64,000 nucleotides of DNA from Fragum whitleyi. Taxonomy: Eukaryota > Mollusca > Bivalvia > Cardiida > Cardiidae. Where the stretch lies: NCBI GenBank assembly GCA_948146395.1, contig OX411559.1, positions 27,781,208 to 27,845,207 of the forward strand, written 5' to 3'. The position numbers were made by a program, and so were the translations under genes. Below, one piece after another: positions 21,971-34,200 of this stretch; positions within the stretch are counted from its first letter, which is position 1, and the number at the start of each line of letters is the position of its first letter. The notes beneath the pieces are model-generated. The model did no database searches. It had not been told where the DNA came from and saw nothing but the letters and a program-made list of their open reading frames with translations.

Positions 21971-24586
21971 ATCTCACCTGAGCACGAAGTGCTCAAGGTG
22001 AGCTATTGTGATCGTACAATGTCTGGCGTCCGTCGTACGTGGTGTGTCGTCTGTCGTCCACAATTTCTTTAAACATCTTCTCCTCCTAAACCAGTGGGCC
22101 AATTTTGATGAACTTGACTGGGATGTTCCTTGGGTCAAGCTCTACCAAAGGTGTTCATATAAATGAAATACACCCTTAACTTACCCTTTACCATAAACAA
22201 AAAGGGTGAAAATAGGAAAATCTTTAAAAATCTTCTCTGAAACCAGACGGCAGACAGTTTTTGTATTTGGTATGAAGCATCATCTAGTGGACCTCTACCA
22301 AGTTTGTTCATATCAAGACCCTCAGGTTATATTTGGGCTTTGCCCGGATGCAACCCTTTTTACATAGTAACAAAGAGGGAAAATGTTAAAAAATCTTCTC
22401 TGAAACCAGATGGCAGACAGCTTTCATATTTTTTTGCGTCATCTATTGGACCTCTAGAAAGTTTGTTCATATCAAGACCCTGGGGTCATATTTTGGCTTT
22501 GCCAGGGCCGACCCTTTTTACATAGTATCAAAGAGCAAAATTCTTAAAAAAAATCTCCTTCTCTGAACCCAGATGGCAGACAGCATTCATATTTTGTATG
22601 AACCATCATCTAGTGGACCTCTACCAAGTTTGTTAATATCAAGACCAAGGGGTCATATTTGGGCTTTGCCCGGGCGCATCCCTCTTAGCTCTTCTGAGCA
22701 CGAAGGGTAAAAAAAGAAAAATCTTCAAAAATCGTCTTTTCTGAAACCAGATTGCAGAGAGCTTTCATATTTGGTATGTAGTAACATCTAGTGCACCTGT
22801 ACAAAGTTTTACATATCAAGACCCTGGGGTCATATTTGGGCTACACCGAGGCACATACCTTTCAGCTCATCTGAGCACAATTGGTGAAAATAGGAAAATC
22901 TTCAAAAATTGTCTTCTCTGAAACCAGAAGGCAGACAGCTTTCATATTTAGTATGTAGCATCATCTAGTGGACCTCTACTAAGATTTTTCATATCAAGAC
23001 CCTGGGGTCACATTTGGGCTCCACCTGGGTGTATCCCTTTTTAGCTCGCCCGGGACGAAAGTCTCGGAAGAGCTATTGTCATACCCTCGGATGTCGGCGT
23101 CGGCGTCAGCGGCGGCGTCAGCGTCGGTGTCGGCGTCCGCATTAGGTTAAAGTTTTTATTTCTATCAATATTTATCCTAGAGGCTTTATTTTTTACAGAA
23201 ACACTCATTAGGGCATAGGCTTTCATTTGAGACCAACATCCATGTCGAAATGACCTTTAGACTGTGACCTTGACCCTTTCAAAAAAACTTTAACCAAAAA
23301 CTTTAACCAAAAAAACTTTAACCTTGCTTATATTTTCTGTAAGCTTTAAACTAGAGACATCATTTCTTCATATGCACACTCATTAGGGGATAGGCTTTCA
23401 CCATAGACAAAGGTCCTTGACAATTTGACCTTGACCTTGACCTTTTGTGGACTTAGAAAAACTTTAACCAAAAAACTTTAACCAAAAACTTTAACCTTGC
23501 ATATATTTTTTAAATGCTCAAACCTAGGGACATCATAGCTTCATATATATACTCACCAGGTGATAGGCTTTCACCAGAGACCAAGGTCCTTCACAATTTG
23601 ACCTTGACCTTTACCATTTGTGGACTTAGAAAAACTTTAACTGAAAACTTTAACCAAAAACTTTAACCTTGCTTATTATTTTCTGAATGCTTTAACCTGG
23701 GGACATCATTACTTCATATACATACTCATTAGGTGATAGGCTTTTGTGAGAGATCAAGGTCCTTGATAATTTGACCTTGACCTTTTATGAACTTAGAAAT
23801 ACTTTAACCGAAATTCTTTTACCAAAAACTTAAACCTTGCTTATATTTTCTGAATGCTTTAACCTAGGGACATCATTACTTCATATACATAGTCACCAGA
23901 TGAAAGGCTTTCACCAGAAACCAAGAGACAATTTGACCTTGACCTTGACCTTTTATGGACTTGGAAAAACTTAAACTGAAAAACTTTAACCAAAAATTTA
24001 ACCTTGCTTATATTTTCTAAATGCTTTACCCAGGGACATTATTACTTCATACACATACTCACTAGGTGATAGGCTTCTACAGAGACCAAGGTCCTTCACA
24101 ATTTGACCTTGATCTTGACCTTTTGTGGACTTAGAAAAATTTTAAAGAAAAACTTCATGTTCGATACAAAGAAATTCCATTGGTAACCTCATCTGCTTGT
24201 AGGCTTTCACTTTACCCTAACCTGATACATGCAATTAAAACAAAAAAGTTTTTATATTTCTTAATTACTACTCAAACAGATATATATTAGATCATGGACT
24301 TTAACATTGAAAGAAACCACTTTGAACTTAGGTCTTCGGTCAAGCACTGTTTGTAAGCAGCTGTTTGGGCGAGCTACGTTGTCCGCGGACAACTCTTGTT
24401 ATATAGATCTAAGAATCAAAGAGTGAAAATGCATATTTTTCTTGCTCTTAGCTGAAAACATTCCATGATAATGATCTTATGTAGAAATTATCTCCTGGTT
24501 GACATCTGCCTATTTAATTAATGTGATTTACCAGGGGTCAAAGAGACTCAGGTGAGCGATCTAGGACCATCATGGTCCTCTTGTTT
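21971..24586 (+). mobile_element. Family B pearl-like element with a nested family E element
   Basis: Follows a T6 run. The 5' hairpin stem CTCACCTGAGCAC-GAA-GTGCTCAAGGTGAG (21973-22002) is followed by ATTGTGATCG and a GTCC/GTCG microsatellite. Core monomers of 159-178 bp (CATCTAGTGGACCTCTACC at about 22282, 22441, 22608, 22786, 22962). The last part is the end block shared with family A, then GGACCATCATGGTCC and CTCTTGTTT. Interrupted at 23043-24400. Confidence 0.88.
23043..24400 (+). mobile_element. Family E pearl-like element, complete, nested
   Basis: Inserted after CCCTTTTT of a family B monomer. The 5' hairpin is AGCTCGCCCGGGAC-GAAA-GTCTCGGAAGAGCT, then ATTGTCATACCC and a GGCGTCGGCGTC run (23095-23143). 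Core monomers of 163-180 bp contain GATAGGCTTTCACC and repeated TGACCTTGACC. The 3' end is the perfect palindrome GTTGTCCGCGGACAAC followed by TCTTGTT. Confidence 0.88.
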
Positions 24587-25159
24587 AAGTAAAGGGGGAA
24601 TGTCCCCATTGTCTAAGAAAGGTGGGGACATTTTGAAAAATTGATGGTTTATGCTGCCTTATAGCATTCCTCCAACGATTTGGGAACCAAAAGGACAGTG
24701 TCCCCATTGCCTTAAAAATCTTAGGACATTTATGATTTTGGAGACAATTAGTCAAAAAATATAACTTTGTCAGATTACAGAATAGTAGCTGTTTAATGGT
24801 GACTTGTAATCTAACAGTGGCTTTTCTGCCCTCTACCACACAAAAATGATGTGAAAATACAAATGTTCTATCTTTCCAAACTTTGGCCAAAGTGATGGGT
24901 GTGTGTGTATGTATTAGTCCCCTTTGCAACAGATCTAGTTTTGTGTTGTGAAATTGTTCTTCAATTTTCCTTCTGTAGTTTAAATTTCAAGTCCTCCTGC
25001 ATTCAAGAATGATCTCCCCTTGAACAGATCTGATTTCCTCTTTGTCAAATTCACTACTACTTTTATGTTTCACATGTTTTTGTGTGTGATTAACCCTTTG
25101 ATCACTCTTGCATTCAATATAGAGTATGATATGTTAGTGTCATTTAATATCATTGTTTA

Positions 25160-26723
25160 ATTAACCCCTCATCATGTCTGTCTGTCTGTCCATTTGTTCA
25201 TCCTTCTGTACATCAGTAGACTTTTTTCATTTTTGGACTCTAACTCGAGAACCAAGTGACCTACACTCATGAAACTTCATACAGATGCTGCTTATGACCC
25301 AAGGAAAAACCCTGGTTAGCTCCACTGGCTGAAAGCCACTGGGGCTATTGTCATGGTGTTGTGTCCGTCGTGCGTCCGTCCGTCTGTCTGTGCCTCTGGT
25401 CGTAAACTTTTCTTTAAAAATCTTCTCCTCAGAACATACTGGATGAATTTCAACCAAACTTCACAGGAATGATCCTTGGATGACCTTCTTTCAAAGTTGT
25501 TCAAGAAATTTTGATCCAATCCAAAACATTGATTTAATGGGCGTGGCTAATTTCCAAATATGGTAAAAAGTGAGTTTTCTCAGATTCTAACCAATGGACA
25601 CCAATTAAATTTTACATGAATGATCCTTGGGTGACCCTTTATCAGTCTAAGAAAAATCATTGTGATCGGATGGAAAATATGCATTTTATGGGCGGAGGTC
25701 AATTCTCTATATGTTATATAGTGCAAACTTTGAAAATCATTTTCTCAGTATGTAACTGACGGATATCAACCAAATTTCACTGGAATGATCCTTGAGTGAC
25801 CCTTTATCAGTCTACAAAAAATCATTGTGATCGAATGAAAAATATGCATTTTATGGGCAGAGGTCATTTCTCAATATGTTATATAGTGGAAAATTTGAAA
25901 ATCATTTTCTCAGAATCTAATTTTTTGGATATCAACCAAATTTCACTGGAATGATCCTTAAGTGACCCTTCATCAGTGTACCAAAAAATATTTTGATTGG
26001 ATGAAAAATATGTATTTTAAGGGCGGAGGTCATTTCTCAATATGTCTAAATAGTGGAAACTATGAAAAATCATTTTCTTAGAATGTAACTGATGGATATC
26101 AATCAAACATTTTTGGTATGATCTTTGGGTGACCCATTATCATGCAGCCAAAAATTATTTTGATTTGATGAAAAATATGTGGAGGTCATTTCTCTACTTG
26201 TTATATAGTTGAAACTTAGAAAATCATTTTCAATATCAGTAGAACCCCAAATAACTAAAAATCTAGTCAAACCGTTTATTTGTTTTTACAAGAATTTCAA
26301 GCCTGTGGAGCGACACAAGCCATTCATGGCTTTCTAATTTTTTTGTTTCACATAGATTTAAGGTAAATTTCACAGTCACCCTCTGTTCAATTTTTGTTGC
26401 CGGGCTCTAACTTGAGAACCAAGCAACCTTCAATCATGAAACTTCATGCAAATGCTTCTTATGACTCTTCTTATGCCCTAATGTTTTTGGGACACATAGG
26501 TCAAAGATCCAGGTCACAGTTAATTTTTGTTTAATTTTTGTTAGACCTTTTCCTTTCCAGACTCTAACTTAGGAACCAAGTGACCTAGAATCATCACAGG
26601 CATATAACTTGAATTCTCAATATTTGTGACTAACACATCCTTCACTAATAGCACTTATATTTGGAAAAAGCACTGGTGGGGGGGGGGGGGGGGGTATTAG
26701 TCTGCTTTGTAACAGCTCTTGTT
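25160..26723 (+). mobile_element. Family L pearl-like element with a nested family C element
   Basis: Starts with a GTCTGTCTGTCTGTCC microsatellite (25175-25192). Monomers carry CTAACTNGAGAACCAAG and ATGAAACTTCATNCA before and after the nested copy. Ends AACAGCTCTTGTTT at 26723. A G-run of about 18 lies at 26676-26693. No clear 5' hairpin. Confidence 0.65.
25318..26339 (+). mobile_element. Family C pearl-like element, complete, nested
   Basis: The 5' hairpin AGCTCCACTGGCT-GAA-AGCCACTGGGGCT is followed by ATTGTCATGG and GTCCGTCCGTCTGTCTG. Four to five ~165-bp monomers (TTTGAAAATCATTTTCTCAG). The 3' hairpin AAGCCATTCATGGCTT is followed by TCTAATTT. Confidence 0.85.
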
Positions 26724-26857
26724 TATTCTCATCATGGATAATTTCTTGCAGCCATGACCAGATAACATTGATATTTATATTGTGTTTTTAGGGTAAAATA
26801 CCTAGCTCACCTAACAACAGAATTGGGTGGCAGTGGGATTAAGCATCTGCTTTTTTT

Positions 26858-27830
26858 AGCTCACCTGAGCACATCGTGCTCAAGGTGAGCTTTTGTGATC
26901 ATTGAAGGTCCGTCGTGCGTCGTCCGTCGTCAACAATTTAAGTGTTTACACTCTAGAGGCCACAAATATGATCCAATCTTCATGAAACTTGGTCAGAATG
27001 TTGGTCAGGTCACAAGGATGAACCCTATTGAAAATGGAAAGGATCCGTGTCATATCACAGGAAAAGGGGCCTTAAAGAGAATTTTCTTGTTTAAACTCTA
27101 GAGGCCACAAATATGGCCCAATCTTCATGAAACTTGGTCAGATTGTTGGCCAGGTCACAAGGATGAACCCTATTGAAATTGGGAAAGATCCATGCCATAT
27201 CACGGGAAAAGGGGCCTTAATGTCAATTTTCTTGTTTACACTTTAGAGGCTACAAATATGATCCAATCTTCATGTAACTTGGTCAGAATGTTGGTCAGGT
27301 CACAAGGATGAACCCTATTGAAAATTGGAAGGATCCATGCCATATCAAGGGAAAAGGGGCCTTAATGACATTTATTTTATGTTTACACTCCAGTAGCCAC
27401 AAATATGGTCCAATCATCACAAAACTTAGTCAGAATGTTTGTTAGGTCATGAGGATGAACTCTTTTGAAATTGGGAAGGATGCGTGCCATATCACGGGAA
27501 AAGGGGCCTTAATGACAATTTTCTTTTAAGAGCTCCAGAAGCCAAAAATATGGTCCAATCTTCATGAAATTTGGTCAAAATGTTTGCCAGGTCACAAGAA
27601 TGAACTCTATTGAAATCGGGATGGATTCATGCCATATCACTGGAAAAGGAGTCTTTATGATAATTTACTTGAAATAACTCTAATGGCCACAAATATGGCA
27701 CAAACTTAGTGAAACTTGGTTTTATGTAGAAATTATCTTCTTAATGACATCTACCATTTTACTTGATGTCATGTCAAAGTGATCAAAGAGAGTCAGGTGA
27801 GTGATTTAGGACCATCATGGTCCTCTTGTC
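26858..27830 (+). mobile_element. Family A pearl-like element, complete and uninterrupted
   Basis: After T7: AGCTCACCTGAGCAC..GTGCTCAAGGTGAGCT hairpin, TTGTGATC, GTCCGTCGTGCGTCGTCCG, six ~145-bp monomers (GCCACAAATATG at 26959, 27104, 27396), then ATGTAGAAATTAT, AGAGAGTCAGGTGAG, GGACCATCATGGTCC and CTCTTGT. The best reference copy for the family in this window. Confidence 0.9.
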
Positions 27831-28079
27831 TTAGAGACATTAAACTGAAAACATCAGGATTGAGTGTTCAAGAGCGACCCTATTAGCTTGAGGTTTTGTC
27901 AGAATTGAACAAGAATTAACTAGTTTACTAAGCACCTTAATGCTGGCAAGGCTGTCAAGGCAGGCCAATTCATTTAACCCTTTCCTGTTTTACAAAATTT
28001 TGGACCTGTCCAAATTCAAAGGTTTTGCAGACAAAAATTTAAAGTGGATTTAATTTGAAAAATAACCATTCAGTAGGGT

Positions 28080-28147
28080 AGAAAATAGTGAGGAAAAAGA
28101 AGAAATTGCTTGTCAGAAGCCATTTCTACTTTTTTCACAATGTTTTT
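28080..28147. repeat. Solo AAGAAGAAATTGCTT hairpin
   Basis: Imperfect inverted repeat AAGAAGAAATTGCTTG / AAGCCATTTCTACTTTTTTC with CACAATGTT on the right. Same hairpin as inside the CAGGG elements, here outside any CAGGG ends. Confidence 0.65.
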
Positions 28148-28440
28148 TCAATCATAAATTAACATGCACGTGAAAAGCAGGGATTAAACAGCAAAGGATA
28201 ATAGATTCTTCCTATAAGGCTTGGTATGAATAAGCTTATTTCCAAGGCCTATACTTTGAGCAAATTTAAATTCATTTTCAAATTTATTTGTTCAAAATAA
28301 ATTCTTTTGATGTTTCAGGGTTTTCTTCCAATAGATTTGTTAGTACAAGTGAAATCTTCAAAATGCTGTCGTGATAACATATTGAGACATCATTGTTGAG
28401 GTATGTAATTGTCCTTGATGATGTGACTGAATCCAGTTGA

Positions 28441-28808
28441 CGGGGTTCGACACTAAGGGGAGTCCGGGAGTCCGAGACTCCTTGTTTACCAGTTGGACTC
28501 CTTTGATTTGTAAGTAAGGAGTCCGCTGGACTCCAAGGAATGAAAGGAGATATTTTGAAAAACAAATGCACAAAACTTGTTGAAGAAAACGTTTGAATGC
28601 ATCCTGTATTCTTTTGAGAAAAAAACAACTCTTCTTTGGTAGAATATTGTGGAAAAGAAGAAATTGCTTATAACAAGCAATTTCTTCTTTTCTGCAATGT
28701 TCTCCTATATTGAAAATTCGGACTCCTTACTTTGAGCTTGGACTCCTTGAGTTCATGTGTTAGGAGTCCAATTGACTCCTAAATCTCAGGAGTTAGTGTC
28801 TACCCCTG
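28441..28808. mobile_element. CAGGG-type inverted-repeat element, copy 2
   Basis: Ends GGGGTTCGACACTAA / TTAGTGTCTACCCCTG, flanked by an exact 5-bp GTTGA duplication. Same GGAGTCC words and internal AAGAAGAAATTGCTT hairpin as copy 1. Confidence 0.8.
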
Positions 28809-28951
28809 GTTGATACCTCAAAACATATCTACATATCAATACATGCCCCTTTGTTGAAAATAAGGAGTGTGCCCGGGGTAATTCTTTTACGAAGAAACAA
28901 TGCAGGAAACAATTCAACCATACTCTTTCCTGAAAATATTTAAAGGTATTT

Positions 28952-29063
28952 ATCTTATGTAGAAATTATCTCCTTGTGGACACTTGCCTATTTAATTGAT
29001 GTGATGCCCCAGGGATCAAAGAGCCTCATGTGAGCGTTCTAGGTCCATAACAGTTCTCTTGTA
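28952..29063 (+). repeat. Solo 3' end block of family A/B
   Basis: Starts ATCTTATGTAGAAATTATCT and contains CCTATTTAATTGATGTGATG, then AGGTCC.ACAG near the hairpin position and TTCTCTTGT. The rest of the element is gone. Confidence 0.6.
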
Positions 29064-29108
29064 TGTGTTTCATGTTCACAAGAGCATGAAGTAAGAATAT
29101 ATGATTAC

Positions 29109-29270
29109 TTAAGGTAGTGGACCCATAATAGTTCGAACATATAGGAACAAATGATCTTTCACAATGTTACCTGAGGTTTCCTAATGGAATCATTGGGAAA
29201 CATCGATTAACACTGTCAAAGCTCATTACTTCCAAAACATTGCGGAACTATTACGGGTCCACTACCTTAA
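29109..29270. mobile_element. Full-length palindromic element (GGTAGTGGACCC family), copy 1
   Basis: The whole 162 bp is one imperfect palindrome from TTAAGGTAGTGGACCC to GGGTCCACTACCTTAA, centred in GAATCATTGGGAAAC. Confidence 0.8.
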
Positions 29271-29864
29271 TGTCACCCATTGTCAGGTGTCTATCTGTTC
29301 ATCAATCCATCAACAATTAAAGAAAATGTTCTTTCCAATTAGCCATAGGATTTTAATAAAATTTCACTGAAAATATCCTTAGGTCAAGTACTTTAAAGAT
29401 ACTTCACAGAATTTGGCAACATAGTGAAAAAAAACTAGAAAATATTTTCCTTTCAAACTATTTGGTCTTGAGCTATCATATTTGGTATGATGCTTTGCCT
29501 TTTGTGTATCTGGTCAAATACTAAAACAAATTGCTTCGAAAGTAAATTACCCGGTGTCATGAGATTCTGGATTTCTTATAAAAATAAAAAAAGGAAAAAT
29601 TTTGAAAAACTTTGTCTCTTCAAGTAGGCCTTATTCTTTTATATTTGGCAAGTATTATTTTGTAATTCCATAACTTTCTCTTGTCAAAGAAGGTGTAATA
29701 ATAATTGTTGTCTGCAAATTCTTTGAATTTGGCCCAGCCTTATATGTTGTTGTATTGAAATAATAATAACCTGCAACATTTATGTGACAAAATTTTGCTT
29801 TTGTGTTCGTTGGTTGTCCTTTATCCATCCTGCTTTGTGCGTTGTCATACATCAACAATTTAAG

Positions 29865-30260
29865 TTTTTACACTCTAGAGGCCACATATATGGACCAATC
29901 ATCATGAAACTTTGTCAGAATGATTGACAGGTCACAAGGATGAACCCTATTGAAAATGGGAGGGATCCATGCCATATCATATTTACCAAATTCCACTAGA
30001 ATGCTCATATAGTAACCATCTATCAGTCTACACAATGTTTGTTGTGATCAGATGAAAAAAATGTTTTTTTTTATTGGCAGAGTTCATCTCTCTTTAATAT
30101 GTTATATAGTGGAAACTTTGAAAATCATTTACTCAGCACCTAATTCATGGATATGAATGTAATTCTACTTCAGTTATCCTTGGATGCCTCTGAAACACTT
30201 AAATTCTCATCTTATCGTATCAGTTGATTTAGGCCTGTGGAGTAAATCAGCTGCTCAAGC
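29865..30260 (+). repeat. Chimeric fragment: family A core joined to family C core
   Basis: 29865-29990 is a family A monomer (CTCTAGAGGCCACATATATG, CATGCCATATCATA). From about 29991 it switches within a monomer to family C sequence (TTATATAGTGGAAACTTTGA) and ends near a C-like terminus, CATCTCTAGTT. Confidence 0.6.
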
Positions 30261-30346
30261 ATCTCTAGTTGCTTGAAAGCTTTAATATAAACACTGTAGC
30301 TATAGCAATGACATTAAGGTTTACTGGACATTTTTAACTAGCCTGG

Positions 30347-30675
30347 GACGTTAGTCTCCTTAGAGGTATTGTCATACCCTCGTGATACAAGGACCTAGGG
30401 ATGTAATACTTCATATATGCATTCACCAGGTGATAGGCTTTCACCAGTAACCAAGCTCCTTGACATTTTTACCTTGACCTTTTATGGACTTGAAAAAACT
30501 CAATCTTAAAATTTTAACCAAAAAAATTCAAACCTTGCTTATATTTTCTGAATGCTTTTACCATTACGCCATTTTATACTTAATATACACACTCACCAGG
30601 TGATAGGCTTTCACCAGTAACCAAGGTCCTTGACATTTTGTCCTTGACAATTTTTAGCTCCACTGGCCTTTGGCA
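30347..30675 (+). repeat. Family E fragment followed by a stub of a family D/C 5' end
   Basis: Decayed family E hairpin and ATTGTCATACCCTCG at the left, two monomers with GATAGGCTTTCACCAG, then TTTTTAGCTCCACTGGCC at about 30652, which stops after one hairpin arm. Confidence 0.6.
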
Positions 30676-30738
30676 TTAATGTAGTTAATAAGATCTTTGC
30701 CCACTGCCAAATCAGGAGTCAGTATGACAATGCTAAAC

Positions 30739-31112
30739 ATTTGTGACCTGTCACGCTAAAAGGGACCAACACCAAATATTTGAAAAAAAGATTGGATTTC
30801 GCATAGGTCAACCAGAGATCAGATTTCAGAAAATTAATAAGGTGTAAAAAGTTAAGTGGAATTAAGTGTGCACAGTATGACTAGGGTTGACACTTGACAA
30901 ACTTCCAATATGGTCCCTTTTCCCATGATGGGTCACCAGGGTTCCCAATGACTTTTAAATTTGGGGGTGAAAACAGTCATTTTACAGCATACATGTACTT
31001 GTACCCCCTTTACATGAAACAAAGAAGGCTACTTGCAAAAATTGGGGGTACAAGATTCAAATTGGGGATGAAAACCCCCATTTGAGGGTTTTTGGGAACC
31101 CTGGTCACAAAT
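30739..31112. mobile_element. GTGACC inverted-repeat element with a nested MITE
   Basis: Ends ATTTGTGACCTGTCACGC and, after removing the insert at 30937-31103, GGGTCACAAAT. Related to 43250-43562 (shared GACTAGGGTYGACACTT, CAGCATAGGTTAACCAGA-like interior). Confidence 0.6.
30937..31103. mobile_element. CAGGGTTCCC MITE, 167 bp
   Basis: Inverted ends CAGGGTTCCCAA / TTGGGAACCCTG, flanked by 5-bp duplications GTCAC (30932-30936 and 31104-31108). Excision restores a continuous end of the surrounding element. Confidence 0.8.
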
Positions 31113-31232
31113 CTTTTTGATTAAAAACCATTTTGTACATTAAAAAAATTTACAATTTGTTTAAGAGAAAATTAAAATTCAGCAGGATAAGAGTTAAACA
31201 AACTGTCAATTATTTTAGGTTTTCTATTTTCA

Positions 31233-31242
31233 GGAATTAAAG
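31233..31242 (+). other. Exon start / leader of the ZNF800-like gene
   Basis: A strong acceptor, GGTTTTCTATTTTCAG, ends just before 31233, and a short segment GAATTAAAG precedes the ATG. One or more upstream exons must exist; I could not place them in the repeat-filled region to the left. Confidence 0.6.
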
Positions 31243-34200
31243 ATGTCCAAGTCCAGGTCTAATTCTCCAACGGAGGTTGACTTTTCTGTCATAAGAACAT
31301 CTATTGATATGGGACACAGTATGATTGACCAAATTCTGAATGGCATTCATTATGGGTCTGCTGAGATCCGACGTCTGCTTCGGGAGGAATGTGACTTCGT
31401 AATGGAATGCAAAGTTTGCAGAAATCTTTTCAGAAGTTTTGCAAACTTTGTAGCTCATAAGAGGGTATATTGTATTGAATGTGTCGAGGATAAAAAACAG
31501 AGAGATAACTTTGTAAGTAATGAACTTGAAACGGTTGTTGTCCATCCAGAATCACCAGAAAGTCATGAAAATCAACAAAAAGATGTAAGAGTAAATGAGA
31601 GTGTTATCAATCAGGTTGTCAATAGAACTTATAAGAGTAACTCTAAAGAATATCAATTCTATACAAAAGTAGCTGAAAAGGTAGTGAATGCTAAGACTAA
31701 CAAAGTTACAAACACATTAACACTGAAAGAGATTCCTAATACATCTAAAGCTGTTCTAGTTGAGCATAGAGAAGGTGATCATAGTGCTCAAAATGATAAC
31801 GAAACACAAAGACCAAGACAGGAAGGAGGGAGAAGACAGGAAAGATTATCAGACCCAAAAACTGATACAAGAAAGAAGAAAAGCACCTTGACAGAAGTTT
31901 GTACAAACCTTTTAGAAAAGAAATCCAGTATTACAAACTCAGAAAATATACAAAAAACTAAATCACCTGTGGTACTTATTCAGTCTGACAGAGCTCGAAA
32001 GTCAGTGCCTAAAAGAAATGTTGAACAGCTTTCAAAGTCTAGTAAAACACCAATGGAAGTTGATGAGGATATGCCTGAATGGACAATAGATACAAATCAG
32101 ATTGATAATGATAAACCCAATCAAAATAATCAGAAAAATACAACCCCAGAAAAAATGGAAACTTCACCAGAAAGTCAACAACAGGAAGCACATTGGATAC
32201 AGTTGTGTGACTTTGAAAATATTGTTTGTATGAAATGTGAAAAAACATTTTCAAGTAAAGACAACTTAAAGCTTCATGCAAAGACATTACATAGTGAGAA
32301 GAGAACAATGAGTAAATGTCCTCTTTGTCTGAAAGAACTGTGTTACTTCTCAAGTGTAGCGAGACACCTGCGTAATGTTCACAAGAAGACTGAGGTGCAA
32401 ATAGCACAATATCGCAAGAAGATGCAAGCTCGTAGCAAATTTGTAGAGATTATAAAGCCAGAGAGTAAGAATAAAACACAGCTATCAATTTCCACAACAT
32501 CAGTATGGAAGGGTTGGACCAAATGTGATAAATGTCAAAAATACTTCTCTAAAGCTAAAACATACAGAGCTCATTTGAAAACAAGATGTTCTGCTACAAT
32601 GAGAGCAAAAGCTCAAAATAATGTTGACCATGCAAACAAATCCAAAGAAACTAATGTGTCTGTAATTGAGGGTATTGTCAATGAAAATTCAAAGAATATT
32701 GATGGGAACAAAAAATCTGAAAACACAGATGGCTCAAGTAAAGTAAAGCAACCAAGCACATCTAGAAGTAGTGAATCAAATAATGTGTATAAGGAGAAAA
32801 TCCTTGACAAAGAATCTAAGCTGTACAAAGCTCTAACGTCTGTCAACAGTAATCCGCCAAAAGTTGTGTATGTTTACCCTAAGTCTCCTTTACCAGATAC
32901 AAATCAGGATCATGGAAAAGATGCAGATAAAAGTGGAGAAGTTATAAACAACAAAGCTTCAGAAATACCCAAAGAAAAAATCAAAGATAGTTCAATTACC
33001 AGAAGGTCTACTGAAAAAGAAAGGACTGAAATGTCTAAAGAGAAAGTCAGAGAGAGCTCTAGTACAAGAAATTCCATTGAAAAAGAAAGAACTCCCCAGA
33101 CTACAAATTCCAAAAGAGAAACCAGATGCAGAACAATGGAAAAGCAAGTCGTCCATACAAATTGCTCAAAAGATACTCCCCAAGCTAATATTAGTGATTC
33201 AAATAATTCACCAGACATTCCAAATCCTAGTGTTAGTGGTTCACATCGCACAAAAGATAGCTTAAAAACAAGTGAAGAACTGAATAAACTAAAAGATAGA
33301 TTAATGACAGAAGCAACAGGGAAAGGCCCAAGTAAACTAGAGGAGAAATCTGGATGGTCAACAACAACTAGGACTAGAGGGAAGGAGGGTCAGATGAAAG
33401 GTAGCTCTAGAAAAAGGCTAAGGTTGTCACTTAGTGACATCAGAAAGGAGAGAACACCTGTGAAATCACCAGACAGGTTCAGCAGTAGTTCAATCAGATC
33501 ATCTGAAACAAGTCCAATCAGAGATTCACCAAGTTCAGCATCATTTCCTAACTCACCTGCTTCTGGTGATGGTTATTCTCATAAATTTAAAATGTCAGTT
33601 AGAGAGATGGTGGAACTTGTGGAGACTGCTGGGCTAACCAAATTTGCAAGGGAAAGGAAAAGACATGCTCAAACTACACTGAATAAAAAGAGCTCAAAGG
33701 AAGGTCTTAGTGGAAAACTCATAAAGCCAATGAAAAGGAATATCAGAGGAAAGAAAATTCTTCCAGTAAAAAGTTACGGAACTAGGCTTGCAGCAGGAAG
33801 TAGGAATGTTGGAAATAAAATTAAGGATGGACTAGAAATTGTAGATAGAAGAATCAGATCACGACTTGGGCTAGGTAGCTATAAAGATGACAAGAGCTCT
33901 GATTCAGAAGCTTTTGAAAAGGTTGTTCCTAGCAAGGATTGGAATACAAGTATTAAAGATGGAGTATCAAACAGACCTGATGATTCAACATCTGACGAAG
34001 GATTAGGGATTCAGCAAATACAGAGTAAAAGGTTAAGCAGGGAACTCAAGCTGTTGGCCAACACTGCAGGATTTAATGAGAGAGGCTACTATGAAACACA
34101 TACAGGGTCTGAAGGGTCCTCTTCAACTGAAGATCACTCAGAATTGAAACAAAGAGGGGATCTGAAAGATAGATATGTCAATAAAGGACCAAGGGATATG

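Noticed and set aside
9000..31000. An autonomous transposase, Rep/helicase or reverse transcriptase
   Set aside because: Looked for long frames or motif-like stretches in the element-rich region; none seen, so all elements here appear non-autonomous.
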